NCBI GenBank assembly: GCA_001683735.1
Contig: LUGG01000004.1
Span: forward strand, 186,001-250,000
Origin: Grifola frondosa
Lineage: Eukaryota > Basidiomycota > Agaricomycetes > Polyporales > Grifolaceae
Reading direction: 5' to 3'
Length of the DNA stretch: 64,000 bases
Below the pieces are notes generated by a model. That model made no database searches. It was not told the origin of the DNA and was given only the letters and a program-made list of their open reading frames with translations. This document shows positions 10,238-23,182 of the stretch, piece after piece. Every line of letters starts with the position of its first letter. Position 1 is the stretch's first letter. The position numbers and the translations under genes were made by a program.

Positions 10238-13154
10238 ATGCCACCCAAATCATCCACGGGCAAAGAGAAAGACCTCGCGAACGAGGAGGAGGTCCTCCAG
10301 GCTGTCATCCTCGCAGACAGCTTCAACAAGCGGTTCAAGCCACTCACCGTCGGCAAGCCGAGGGTGAGCACTTTCGACTCGCCAGGGAACATTATATTGA
10401 CGACATACGTGCGTGTGTGTATATACAGTGTTTATTGCCCATCTGCAATGCGACCCTGCTGGACTGGACGTTCGAGAGCCTCGCGCTCGCAGGCGTCCAG
10501 GAGATCTTTGTCATATGCAGGTCGTACGCCGAGCTCGTCAAAGCCGCCATCCGGTACGCACCCAAGCACCCTCCCTCGTCCCTCTACCTTCCCCCTCCGC
10601 GCGCTGACTGACCCTCATTCCTCCTGAACCTAGGGACTCGAAGTGGTCGAAACCGAGCTCAGGGCTGAAGATCGTGCCGATCGTGACGGCGAAGGAGACG
10701 TTCTCGCCGGGGGACGCGATGCGCGACATCTACACGCACGGGATCATCACGTCGGACTTTGTGCTCGTGACGGGGGACCTGGTGAGCAACGTGCGCATCG
10801 ACGAGGTCGTGCGCGCGCACAAGGAGCGCCGCCGCACGAACAAGGACGCGATCATGACCGTCGTCGTGAAGGAGAGCGGCGCTGCGCACCGCACACGGTG
10901 CGTTCTTTGGTTTTGGTTTGGGGTGGGGATGGGGGTGGAGGCTGAATGCGTTGTAGGTCGCGCGGCGACTCGGGCGTGTTCGTGCTCGACGCGCACACGT
11001 CCGAGTGTTTGCACTACGAGCCCGTCGTGGGGTACCCGCCGAAGGCACACACGAGCATCCCGCGCGAGATCCTCGCGGAGCACCCGGAGGTAGACATCCG
11101 CAACGACCTCATCGACTGCTCCATAGACATCTGCTCGGTCGAGGTGCGTCGCCCCGCCCCCCCTCTTGCTGGCCCAGACTGACGGAGCGCGCGGCGCAGG
11201 TGCCCTCGCTGTTCCAGGACAACTTCGACTACGCGGACATCCGGCGCGACTTCGTGTATGGCGTGCTCACGTCGGACCTGCTCATGAAAAATATATTCTG
11301 CTACGTCGTGAAGGACGGCTATGCCGCGCGCGTCGCGGATACTAGGAGCTACGATGCTGTCAGGTGCGTGCGCTTTATCTCCTCGACGCGTGTTTTGGTG
11401 CGATGGCCCCGTGTAGTAAGGACATCTTGTCGCGGTGGACGTTCCCGCTCGTGCCGGACGACAACCACCCCGGCGGACACTCGTACGAACACCTCCGCGG
11501 AAACCGATACATCGCAAAAGACAACTCCGTCGTCCTCTCCCGGTACGTCCCCCTCCTCTTCCCCGCCCTCGCCCTCCCCTCTCACTCTCCACAGCACATG
11601 CAAAATCGGGCCGAACACGCTCATCGGCGCACACACGCAGATCGCGGCGGGCGCGAGCGTACACGCGTCTGTCATCGGGCAGCGCTGCACGATCGGCGCG
11701 GGCGCGGTGCTGCGCGACGCGTACGTGTTCGATGATACGCATATCGGCGCGGGGTGCGTCGTCGAGGCGAGCATCGTAGGTGCGGGCGTGCGCGTCGCAG
11801 ATGGGGTGCGCGTGCCGCGCGGGTGCCTCATCGGTGAGGGCGTCGTGCTCGGCGCGGGGGCGCGGCTGCGCCGGTTCGAGCGCGTCTCGCGGCGGGGCGG
11901 GGCGGAGCATGCGGGGGACGAGGGAGACGACGAAGATGAGGGAGAGGAAGAGGAAGATTCGGAGCTGGAGGAGGTCGAAGCGGGTGAGTGTCGCGCGCTC
12001 TTCTGGCTGGCGCGCTTGTGCTGAGGCGTGTGTGCAGACACGGCAGACGTATCGTCGGTCGTGGGGAAGGGCTCGAATGCGATGGTGTGGCCGCAGGGCG
12101 CGCCGGAGGACGAGGACGACGTGGACGAGCGAGAGCGGTTCGCGAATCGGCGGCTCATGCGCATCGGTACGCCCACTCACATCACGCACGTGTGCTCCGC
12201 ACTCACCCCACCCCACCTCCCTCCAGGGGACGACGCGTCGGATCTCGAGCTCTCGGACGCGGGCTCCGTGACGGACCTAGAGTCCGACGGGAGCTCGTCG
12301 GACGGCGGGTCCTCGCTGCTGCACCCGCTCTCGCGCACGTCCTCCGCGACGTCCGCGGGCGCTGCCGCGCCGTCCGCCGCGGCGGTGCACGCGCTGCGCG
12401 CGAGCGCGGCGGACGCGGAGTTCCGCGCGGAGGCGGCGCAGTCGCTCGCGCGCGCGTTCGCGGAGGGGCACAGCGTGGACAACGCGGCGGTCGAGCTGAA
12501 GACGCTGCGCATGGCGAGCAACGTGCCGCTGCGGCGCGTGCGCGAGGCCGTCGTCGCCGCGCTGGTCGAGCGCGTCGAGCTCGCGCCCGGCGATGCGGGC
12601 GCACAGCGCGCTGCGATTGCGCGGACGGTCGCGCGGTGGGGTGCGCTGATTGACCAGATTGGCGGGGTGGACGCGGTGGAGACCGTCGAGGTCCTGCAGG
12701 TGAGTGTCTGTTTGTTCGTTCGTTAGCGGTGTTGGTGTGGTGCTTATGTTGTGAGTAGCACCATTGTGCGCGGTCGCCGAGGCTGCTACTGTTTGGGCAG
12801 ATATTGGCGGCGCTGTACCAGGCGGATATTGTGGAGGAGGAGGATATCCGTGCGTGGTATGCGTCGCCTGCGGCGAAGGGCGAGGGGGTGAAGGAGGGTG
12901 AGTTTAGGGAGAACTTGGGCAAGTGTTGGGCGGTGGGCGCGAAGATGATTGAGCAGTTTGACGAGCAGGAGAGTGAAGAAGAGAGTGAAGAAGAGAGTGA
13001 GGAGAGCGAAGAGGGCAGCAAGGAAAGGAGTACGGGGACGGCGGGGAGTAGAGAAGACTCTGAGGAAGAGGACGAGGACGATGATGAAGAAAGCGAAGGC
13101 GAAAGTGAGAGTGAAGACAGTAAGCCGGGACCAAGAAATGCTCCTAGGAAGTAA
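10238..13154 (+). CDS. GCD6: Translation initiation factor eIF2B subunit epsilon
   Basis: Ten exons (10238-10363, 10429-10553, 10634-10897, 10957-11143, 11200-11363, 11417-11542, 11595-11983, 12038-12166, 12227-12699, 12759-13154) give 792 residues with exact phases. The N-terminus is a nucleotidyltransferase-like domain (LQAVILADSFNKRFKPLT, LLDWTFESLALAGVQEIFV). A left-handed beta-helix of hexapeptide repeats follows at about residues 345-420 (IGPNTLIGAHTQIAAGASV). After an acidic linker comes the C-terminal W2/HEAT domain that carries the GDP-GTP exchange activity on eIF2 (ILAALYQADIVEEEDIRAWY), and then a very acidic Ser/Glu tail. Very GC-rich codon use produces long false frames on the opposite strand. 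Confidence 0.96.
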
Positions 13155-13395
13155 AATAGACCACCTGTACCATTGGGGCGTTGATATCGATTCTTCTCAA
13201 GTCACACCGAGGCAAGTGCGGGTACAAAAGGGTATCGATATAATTCACTGTGTCCTAAGCATCATGAGACAACAACAGCTATCTACTACGTAGATGTAGT
13301 GGGGAAGATATTATAGAGAAGGCGAGAATACAACAACGATGGTCCGGAAATCATGATGTCGTGGAGGAGAGGTCGGCCTTTCGGCCAAGCGTAGC

Positions 13396-13799
13396 TTAGT
13401 ACTTGAGAATGATGTACAGGGCATGGATGATTCCGGGACTGGAGCGAGAAAGACGAGGGTGAGTGAGTGGCACAAGAAACGAGTATGATTGAAAGCATAC
13501 ATGTAACCCAGACATGTCTAGGAGAGCAAGTCAACAGAGGGCATAGGAAAGCAGGAATGGAGCGAGACGTACGAGAACAATGTTGATTAGGAAGTCAGCG
13601 CCGCAGCCTCGTTCGAGGAAGACACCAACAGGAGGCAAGATGATGGCAAAGCTGTGGGGAGTGGAGTGAGACACGCCAAGGAAAAGTGAGGGACAAGAAA
13701 GACGAACAAGATCTAAAGGGGACACAAAGAAAATGAGCAGAGGAGATGAGAATTGAGAGGAGAAGGTACCTTGCAAATATCAGAGCCGGTGAAAGGCAT
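13396..13799 (-). CDS. PMP3: Plasma membrane proteolipid Pmp3 (UPF0057), with a 5-base microexon
   Basis: Five exons on the complement (13770-13799, 13708-13712, 13573-13651, 13501-13517, 13396-13438) encode 57 residues with exact phases. The protein starts MPFTGSDICK, continues FFAIILPPVGVFLERGCG, and ends GIIHALYIILKY, a complete match to the Pmp3 pattern of two hydrophobic helices. Exon 2 is only five bases (ATCTT), flanked by good AG and GTTCGT signals; without it the conserved IFFAIIL segment cannot be read in frame. Exon 4 is 17 bases. Yeast Pmp3 controls plasma-membrane potential and cation tolerance. The gene converges with GCD6. Confidence 0.93.
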
Positions 13800-14195
13800 G
13801 TTGGGAGAAGAGTGAGGGCGAATTTGGAGGAATCTAAGAGGATGGAAAAGGGGAGGGATAGGCGAAGACGGAGTACGGAGGATAGCGGGCTTTTATGGCC
13901 TTTTATAGCAGCGCTTTATATGAGGACTGGGCGGCGTCGCGTGACGTCATCGGAAACGCGTTCCCACCCGCGCCTTGTCCATCGTGCGTGGTTGGTGCCT
14001 TTGTGGATTTCCTTGGATTGCCTTTGCATTGCGGTGCCCCACCCCCGAGGAAGGCTCGAGTACATTTCTGGGGACACAGGCCCCGCCATGCCAAGCATTA
14101 TCTCTGGCCAGGTGATCTGCTGATGTCACCTATAGCGCACAAGCCAGACCATTCGAGCACTCGAGCACTCTTCTCGCAAGATCTTCTCGACATCG
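13800..14195. other. Divergent promoter region of PMP3 and the first hydrolase copy
   Basis: Non-coding. It contains, at about 14102-14128, a block (CTGGCCAGGTGATCTGCTGA and flanks) that recurs upstream of the other hydrolase copies at about 15595-15621 and 17557-17583. Confidence 0.55.
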
Positions 14196-15119
14196 ATGGT
14201 CGCAGTGACCGAGCCACACGCAGTGACCGAGCAGCACGACATCTCCTACGTCGCCGATGACGCCAGTCCACTCCACCAGTTTGACCTCTATGTCCCGCTC
14301 CAGCCGTTCTCCCAGGACACCCGCCCTCCGCCCTTGATCGTATTCATACACGGCGGTGCCTGGAGATCGTAAGCATCCCCGCTTCTCCCCTCGACGTCCC
14401 CTCATACCTGCCCACAGCGAAGACAAATCAGACCATGCAGCCCTCGCCCGCCGCCTCGCTGCCCTCTCCGCTTTCCCCGTCGCAGTCCCAAACTACCGTC
14501 TCACCGCACCGCCCACCCCCGTCCGCCACCCCGCCCACGCCCAGGACTGCCTCCGCTTCCTCCACTTCCTCCTCTCGTGGCCGGGCTCCCTCACGTCCCC
14601 CCGTCCCTACGACGCCTCCAGGCTCTACCTCCTCGGCCACAGCTGCTCCGCCCACATCCTCGCCTCCATCTTCCTCACCCCACCACCGCCCCCTCTCCCG
14701 CACCCGCACTCGCGCCCTCTCCCGCGCTCCTCGCCGCCACCTGCGCCCTCGTCCTCTCAGAGGGCATCTACGACCTCGACCTCCTCCTCCGCTCCTTCCC
14801 CACCTACGGCGCCTGGTTCGTCGCCGCCGCCTTCGGCCCCCGCGACTCCTACGCATCCTTCGACACCACCTCCTACGCCCTCCGCGACGGCGCAGCCCAC
14901 ATCCTCTGGCTCATCCTCCACTCCCGCGGTGACACCCTCGTCGACCGCGTACAGAGCGAGCGCATGTACGACCACTTGTGCGCGCTGCTACCGGAGGGGA
15001 CCGTGCAGCGCGACTGGGACCACCTTACGGAAGAACACAACGACCTGCTAAAGGGAGACACGTACCCTGACATCGTCCGCGACTTTGTCGTCGCCGATGC
15101 TTCCGCTGCCGATCTATGA
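14196..15119 (+). CDS. Alpha/beta-hydrolase, kynurenine formamidase-like, copy 1 (one apparent frameshift)
   Basis: Exons are 14196-14368 and 14418-15119. The oxyanion-type HGGAW, nucleophile motif GHSCSAH (Ser in G-x-S-x-S), the acid in SRGDTLVD and the His in EEHNDLL are all present. The fold and HGGAW/GHSC pairing resemble fungal kynurenine formamidase (Bna7), which hydrolyses N-formylkynurenine; the substrate is inferred. The frame breaks once, at a C4 run (14678-14681), where copy 2 has C5. Restoring the base gives about 291 residues. The N-terminus carries a short internal duplication of the VTEPHAVTEQH region not seen in copy 2. Kynureninase lies 3.8 kb downstream. Confidence 0.7.
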
Positions 15120-15545
15120 ATATCAGTGAGACGCTTGCGTGCTTTTCCACAATGAGGTTAGACGGCGGATTTGCGTTAAGCTGTGCTTCGCGGGAACGGG
15201 CGCACGCTGAACAGCACCCGGTGTTGTCCCAATCAAGTGTCTGGATTCGATTGGTCTGGCAGACCCTGTTACACCCTTACTATCCCCATCGACCTGACAG
15301 ATATCTCATAGTATACGTTTCGTAGCGCCTCCAAGTAGACTGTTGTCAGCGAACAGACCGTACCAACTGTTCATTACCACACTGAGTTTCGCTCCACTGC
15401 TACAGTACTTGTTCAATTTGAACCCGTGTTCCGTAACACTTTCTAGTGCGTACAATACATGAGCATCTACACACCCAATCCTCTTCATGACATAAGTTAT
15501 ACCGCACACAACACAACGCACCCACGCAACGCACCATCACTGCGG
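15120..15545 (+). repeat. Duplicated 3' flank of hydrolase copy 1
   Basis: This stretch matches the sequence after copy 2 (about 18548-18930) with scattered substitutions and small indels. Shared landmarks are the GCTTCGCGGGAACGGGCG region and the ATACATGAGCATCTACACAC region. It shows that the duplication unit included the gene plus about 400 bases downstream. No gene is seen in it. Confidence 0.8.
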
Positions 15546-15747
15546 TGCTCGGCGCTCAGCGGTGCTCCAGAACTGCCAAGCCATAGCATGAGCTCTCTGG
15601 CCAGGCGATCTGCTGATGTCACACTTGGTACTTACAACGCGCATCCTCTCCTCACTCGCAAGAACACATCGATGGTCACAGTCACCGAGCAGCACGACAT
15701 CTCCTACGTCGCCGATGACACCCGGATAGAGACAAGTGAGTCTGAAT
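15546..15747 (+). pseudogene. Truncated third copy of the hydrolase (promoter and first codons only)
   Basis: From about 15546 this matches the upstream region of copy 2 (17517 onward), including the shared upstream block, and then the first codons from an ATG at 15672 (VTEQHDISYVADD). The match stops at about 15720, just after GATGAC, and the frame closes at a TGA. It holds no catalytic residue. It looks like a deletion or partial-duplication remnant. Confidence 0.8.
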
Positions 15748-15798
15748 GAGATTCAAATCACATACTAGAACTATGTGAATACAGCAAAGCAAATCCGG

Positions 15799-17441
<1,643 letters not shown>

Positions 17442-17645
17442 TTCACCACCTCAGCGCTCAGCGTAAGCTCGTTTACCAGCCTCTATATGCGGAAGACAGT
17501 GGTTCCTCTGTATGTACGCTCAGCGGTGCTCCACGACTGCCAAGACAAGCATCGATCTCTGGCCAGGTGATCTGCTGATGTCATACTTGGTACTTACAAC
17601 CCGCATCCTCTCCTCGCAGGTACCTCCACTCGCAAGAACACTTCG

Positions 17646-18576
17646 ATGGTCGCAGTCACCGAGCAGCACGACATCTCCTACGTCGCCGATGACGCCAGTC
17701 CACTCCACCAGTTTGACCTCTATGTCCCGCTCCAGCCCTTCTCCCAGGACACCCGCCCCCCGCCCTTGATCGTATTCATACACGGCGGTGCCTGGAGATC
17801 GTAAGCATCCCCGCCTCTCTCCTCGACATCCCCTCATACCTGCCCACAGCGAAGACAAATCAGACCATGCGGCCCTCGCCCGACGCCTCGCAGCCCTCTC
17901 CGCTTTCCCCGTCGCAGTCCCAAACTACCGCCTCACCGCACCACCTCCCCCGTCCGCCACCCCGCCCACGCCCAGGACTGCCTCCGCTTCCTCCACTTCC
18001 TCCTCTCGTGGCCGGGCTCCCTCACGTCCCCCGCCCCTACGACGCCTCCAGGCTCTACCTCCTCGGCCACAGCTGCTCCGCCCACATCCTCGCCTCCATC
18101 TTCCTCACCCCCACCACCGTCCCCGACCCCGCACCCGCACTAGCGCCCTCTCCCGCGCTCCTCGCCGCAACCGGCGCTCTCATCCTCTCCGAGGGCATCT
18201 ACGACCTCGACCTCCTCCTCCGCTCCTTCCCCACCTACGACGCCTGGTTCGTCGCCGCCGCCTTCGGCCCCGCGACTCCTACGCATCCTTCGACACCACC
18301 TCCTATGCCCTCCGCGACGGCGCCGCCCACATCCGCTGGCTCATCCTCCACTCCCGCGGTGACACCCTCGTCGACCGCGTACAGAGCGAGCGCATGTACG
18401 ACCACTTGTGCGCGCTGCTACCGGAGGGCGCCGTGCGGCACGACTGGGACCGCCTCACGGAGGAACACAACGAGCTGCTAAAGGGAGACACGTACCCCGA
18501 CATCGTCCGCGAGTTTGTCGTCGCCGATGTTTCCGCTGTTGATCTATGGATATCAATGAGACGCTTGCTACAATAA
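17646..18576 (+). CDS. Alpha/beta-hydrolase, kynurenine formamidase-like, copy 2 (three apparent frameshifts)
   Basis: Exons are 17646-17800 and 17850-18576. It has the same motifs as copy 1: HGGAW, GHSCSAH, SRGDTLVD and EEHNELL. Compared with copy 1 it lacks one base at each of three C-rich sites (about 17941-17951, 18028-18032, 18268-18271), so the frame leaves and then returns; the three losses add to a whole codon. The copy 1 stop codon reads TGG here, and the protein runs nine codons further. If the C-run losses are sequencing error, both copies would be intact paralogues of about 290 residues; otherwise this one is a pseudogene. Substrate inferred only. Confidence 0.65.
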
Positions 18577-18923
18577 GATTAGACTGCGGATTTGCGTTGC
18601 GCGCTGTGCTTCGCGGGAACGGGCGTATGCTGAACAGCACCCGGTCAAGTGTCTGGATTCGATTGGTCTGGCAGGCTCTGTTACAGCCTTACTTTCGCCT
18701 GGCAAGCATCTCATAGTAAACGTTTCGTAGCGCCTCCAGGTAGACTGTTGTCAGCGGACAGATCGTACCAATTGTTCATGAACATGAGGAGTTTCGCTCC
18801 ACTGCTATAGTACTTGTTCAATCTGAATCCATGTCCTGTAACACCTTCTAGTGCGCACAATACATGAGCATCTACACACCCAATCATCTTTATGACATAA
18901 GTTATACCGCACACAACGCACCA
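18577..18923 (+). repeat. Duplicated 3' flank of hydrolase copy 2
   Basis: Counterpart of 15120-15545, about as long and roughly 85 percent alike by eye. It ends against the kynureninase stop codon. No gene is seen in it. Confidence 0.75.
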
Positions 18924-20717
18924 TCACTCCCCCACACTCGCCCCCTCCAGATCGCGCACGATGCCCTCCACTCCCTCCCCCACCTCACCCAACCCCTCCC
19001 GCTCAACCTCCTCCAACATCTCCTCCAGCACCGCCGCCGCGCGCTCCACGTCCTCCCCCGTATTATACAGCGGACACGGCGCCAGCCGGATCACGTCCGG
19101 CCTCCTCGAGTCCCCCACCACGCCCCTCGCCTCCAGCCCACGCAGCACCCGCGGCATCACCCCCCGCCCCACGGGCAAGAACACCAGCGACAGCTGCGCC
19201 CCACGCGCCTCCGCCTCCCCCGGCGTGATCACCGTCACCCCCACCTTCCGCGCCCCCTCCCCTCTCCAGCCCGGCGCGCGCGCCACGGGCACCCAGAATC
19301 GGCTCTGCGCGAGGAGCGCAGCGAGACGCCCCGTGAGGCGCACGGAGCGCGCCCGCAGGGACGGCATCCCGCCCGCCGCGCGGAACACGCGCAGCGCGCC
19401 GAGCAGCGAGACGGTCGCGAGCACTCCCGGGTTTGACTGCTGGAACCCCTGCGCGCCGCGTATCGCGCGGAAGCGCGGCGGCATCTCGAACCGCGTCGCC
19501 GCATCGTGGCCCCACCACCCCGCCTCCCTGCCGCGCAGACATCAGCCCGAAATAAAGGGAAGGACGCACGGAGGGGGGAACGTACCTGATGGGCTCGTCA
19601 GCCCAGCGCTCGTGCACGAAGAGCCCGCCGATCGCGCCGGGGCCCGCGTTGAGGTACTTGTACGAGCACCACACCGCAAAGTCCGCGCCCCAGTCGTGCA
19701 GCGCGAGCGGGACGTTCCCGATCGCGTGCGCGAGGTCCCACCCGCACATGCACCCCTGCAGCATGCACGCACCCGTCAGTATACTATAGAAAGAGAAGGG
19801 GAGGGGGAGGGAGAAGGGGAATACCTGGGCTCTGGCGGCGGCGGTGATCTCGCGCATGGGGAACACCTGGCCGGTGTAGAACTGGCACCCGCTGAAGAGC
19901 ACGAGCGCGATCTGCGCGCCGTCCCGCGCGAGCGTGCCGAGGATGTCTTCCGTGCGTAGCGTGTACTCGCCCGCGCGCGGCTCGAGCGCGATGATCGCGT
20001 CTGCGGGATCGTACCCGTGTGCGGCGACCTGCGAGGCAAACGCGTACTGCATGGGGGTCAGCGGGTCTGGTCAGGAGAGGGGGAAGCGGCGGACCTGGTC
20101 AGAGGGAAAGGCCTTGGCCTCGCAGAGGATTTTGTAGCGCTGTGGAGCGGGGCGGTAGAAGGTATTAAGCATGAGGTGCAAGTTCGCGGTGAGCGTGCCC
20201 ATACATGCGACCTCGGACTCGCGTGCCCCTGCGACCGAGCCATCAGAGCGAGCCTCCGCACAGTCGCGCGCACGCACCTACGAGCTCGGCGAGCATGGGA
20301 TGCACCGTATCCGCAATGTACATCCAGCTGCGCCCATGGGGGTGATCAAAGTGCCCCTCGACCGCCCTGCGCAAACCCTCGCATCAGCCAGCGAGCGCAC
20401 GAAGGGGGAGCATGTATGCGCACCGCGTCGCCCACACCTCCAGCTCCTCGTTCACGAGCTGCCGCGCGCGCTTCGGCATCAGCCCGAGCGAGTTCCCGCA
20501 CAGGTACGTGCACGGCGCGTCCGCTGCGCACCGCGTGGTCAGCACACGCTGGCAGCGGAGACTGGGACGGAGGCTGAGATGGCGTACCGAGCTCGGGGGC
20601 CACCGCGGTCGCCTTCATCTGCCTGTTTGTTGGGATCGCGAACTCGTCGCGGAGGCCGCGCAGCGCGTCGTCTGAGTCGTCGGAGGGCTGCGCGTGCGTG
20701 CTCGCGGAGGTGGTCAT
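18924..20717 (-). CDS. BNA5: Kynureninase
   Basis: Seven exons on the complement (20588-20717, 20424-20523, 20278-20366, 20095-20228, 19825-20046, 19586-19755, 18924-19527) encode 482 residues with exact phases. This is a fold-type I PLP enzyme: [10 protein letters not shown] near residue 50, FDHPHGRSW, a middle segment ending QVFPM, and the PLP-lysine motif [11 protein letters not shown]. The C-terminal domain contains [11 protein letters not shown] and a closing [10 protein letters not shown]. It cleaves kynurenine or 3-hydroxykynurenine to (3-hydroxy)anthranilate plus alanine, on the route to NAD. It lies next to the formamidase-like hydrolases and 27 kb from kynurenine 3-monooxygenase. 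Confidence 0.95.
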
Positions 20718-21123
20718 GGCGAGTACTAGTAAGTGCTATGGTAGTGGTGCGAGGAGTCCGTTGCTGAGATGTGATGGGGAGATCGATTGAAAAGCGGCTG
20801 ATGAGCAGCGTCTCCTCCGTGCCGGACATCGTCCCGCAGGCCTCAACTGAGGCTTTGAACAACGTCATAGCATACAGTTTGTGCCAGTGGAGGACTCGAA
20901 GCTGGCGATCACCAACGGAGATGAAGTGAAATGTAGATGTATATAGGAGAAGAAACTAATTACTAGATCGAAGGAGTGAAATACAGGTTGGTATATTACT
21001 GTAGATAAGCAAAGACTAAGATCATGAAGCGGATGCGCCCCGCCAAGTATAGCGTCCACCGCAGATTTCGTGCCCGCCACAACACCACAACGCCCGCAAA
21101 CCAAACGCCTGCGTGCAGGGACT
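20718..21123. other. Intergenic, no gene seen
   Basis: Upstream region of kynureninase and 3' flank of the syntaxin gene, both on the minus strand. Nothing recognisable. Confidence 0.5.
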
Positions 21124-22534
21124 TCACTTCTTCGTACTGCGCGTACCGAATACGAGACCGAGGACAAGCGCGAGGATGGCGATGATGATGAGGAAGAGGC
21201 CGAAACAGATCCAGCGTTTGCGCCGCGCAGAGCGGGCGTGCTTCACCGCAATCTCTGTTTGCTCCAAGCTGTGGTGGGACAAAGTTAGCTTATGTGGCAA
21301 AGACGGTTACAAAGAACAGGAGCCGTACCCAGCGCGCGTGTCCGCTTCCACCTTCCCGGCGACCGTAACGATGTTCCCTATCGTCTCGTCCTGCTGCTCG
21401 ACGAGGACGCTCAACTATATGATCAATAAGCATTAGCCGGAACAAATCCAGCGAAAGAAAGCATGCCCACGTCATTAAACATCTGCCCAAGCTCTTCCAG
21501 CGTCCGTTCAATCCGTCGAATGTCTTCATGACGCTCCTGTACTTCCCGATAGGCCGCCCTCGATTCGCCGTACCGCGTAGATGACGAGAGCTACGAAGAA
21601 CGAATCCATAAAATAGGTGAAAATTCGCTGAGAGGGGACGAGTGCACGCACTGCTTGCGTGAAGATCTGGTCGCCCGCGCCCTCGGTGTCGTTCACCACC
21701 GCAGTTACCTCCTCGGGCGTCGCATCGGGTTTTACTAGAGCACTCGGTCAGAGAAAGCATCCAAAAATAGCATGGAAGACGCACCAATTCTGAATTGTCG
21801 CTCGACACGCTGCCTATATCGGGCCCGGTAATCTCGCTCTACCTGCTGATAGTTCTGCAGCACTTCGATGAACCTCGCCCGCAAAAGACCAGACTGTCGT
21901 GGCACCGTTCACAAGGCGCGCGTCAATGTCCCTCCTTGGCAAGTAAGAGGTGACTCGGGCTGTGCGCACCTGGTTCTTTCGTATGGACTGGTCTTGCGGT
22001 CGCGACACAGGGTATGCAGCAACCGCCTGTATCCGTTGCTTCAAGGTGTTGCTCAGGTCCCGTGTCTGCCCAACGAGATCGTCCAGCAGCGCGGAGGTTT
22101 GACGACTAGAGCCGTCGTCTGTGATGTTGAGTGTACGTGAATGTAGTTCACTGATACGTGCGACGTTGGCAGTGAAGGTGGCGATGGAGTCTTGGATGGA
22201 TGATATCTATGTTACCGACAAATCATTGAACAAAAAATCAATGGACACGTCCACTCATTAGAGCTGAATGGAAGAGGAGAACGAGCAGCACCGCACCTCC
22301 GCATAGAAATTGACCATAGGATCAGCACTCCCATTTCCAGCGCCGTTCGTAGGTGTGACATTATCCTGAGCACGAAGAGCTGTCATCTCATGAGCCTGGG
22401 GAGCTTGCTCCTGTTGTCTTTGAGCCTATGCCACCAGGACGATGGTCAGCCTCCGTTGAAGTGCTGCGGGAACGGCGAACAAAAAACTATGGGAAAAGAC
22501 GCACCCTTAGGGCTGCAAGCCTATCGCGCTGCAT
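21124..22534 (-). CDS. SSO1: Plasma-membrane t-SNARE of the Sso1/syntaxin-1 type
   Basis: Eight exons on the complement (22505-22534, 22297-22425, 21970-22206, 21785-21893, 21652-21734, 21471-21590, 21329-21414, 21124-21268) give 312 residues with exact phases. It begins MQRDRLAALR. The Habc-type helices include the signature RARFIEVLQNYQQVERDYR. The SNARE motif is RHEDIRRIERTLEEL through LVEQQDETIGNI, followed by a basic patch and one C-terminal membrane anchor (FGLFLIIIAILALVLGLVFG). Sso proteins pair with Sec9 and Snc for secretory-vesicle fusion. The first exon is only 30 bases; its ATG is the only one that leads into the conserved N-terminus. Confidence 0.94.
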
Positions 22535-23182
22535 TGGGAAGAATAGGGTATATCAGAGTAACCTGTGAAGATGGTGGATGGTGGTACAAGGGGCTGTAGA
22601 GAGGGTGGACGGCGGGGTCTGCATATGCCCAATGCGTCAAGAGGAGCACTAAGTCTGAGAAGACACGGCTAGAGCGCTGGGCCACGTGGGAGAAGGGCTC
22701 GGTGCCTGACTGCTGCACAGTCGTTAACGATCCCGCAGCGAACCTTCATGCACAGATTGCGGTACTGTAGCGGCTATATTGCCGTGTCCGATATGAATCC
22801 TATCTCGTGAACAAGAGGCAGTGATCATGCATAGATACGTTATCTCAAGACCGCCTCGATATACCGTCGACGTCGACATATCGACTGCCTGGACTCCTCT
22901 TGAAGGCCCCAGTCTGTTTGGCAGTGAAGCCATACTAGCAACATCTTACTAGCTCATCGATTATTATCAGGCTTAGAGCCATGCGCAACGATGCGCAACG
23001 ACGACGACGACGTTCTCGAGCCCATCCCGCCCTCGTGAACGATCGATCTCGTTAGCTTCGAAGGAAGTCCGTTAACTCAGCTGACCGGTGAGATACTTAT
23101 AGTGGCACTATGCTGCATCTATACACCGTCTTACTCCACCTTTCACACCCAACCTCCAACATAGCTCCCAGAGTCACAGAAA
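22535..23182. promoter_or_regulatory. Shared divergent promoter region of SSO1 and the aldo-keto reductase
   Basis: The two genes point away from each other across 648 bases. It contains a small tandem duplication (GATGCGCAAC twice near 22985) running into a short GAC repeat, and no convincing frame. Confidence 0.5.

Noticed and set aside
11014..12216. 400-residue open frame on the minus strand
   Set aside because: Lies antisense to GCD6 exons. Composition is Arg/His/Ala from the GC-rich complement, with no motifs. It is a shadow.
12203..13021. 272-residue minus-strand frame, Arg/Pro-rich
   Set aside because: Antisense of GCD6, including complement of its acidic tail.
14418..15119. An extra intron to explain the frame change in hydrolase copy 1
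   Set aside because: No donor and acceptor pair with correct phase. The change sits on a C4 run where copy 2 has C5 and reads through.
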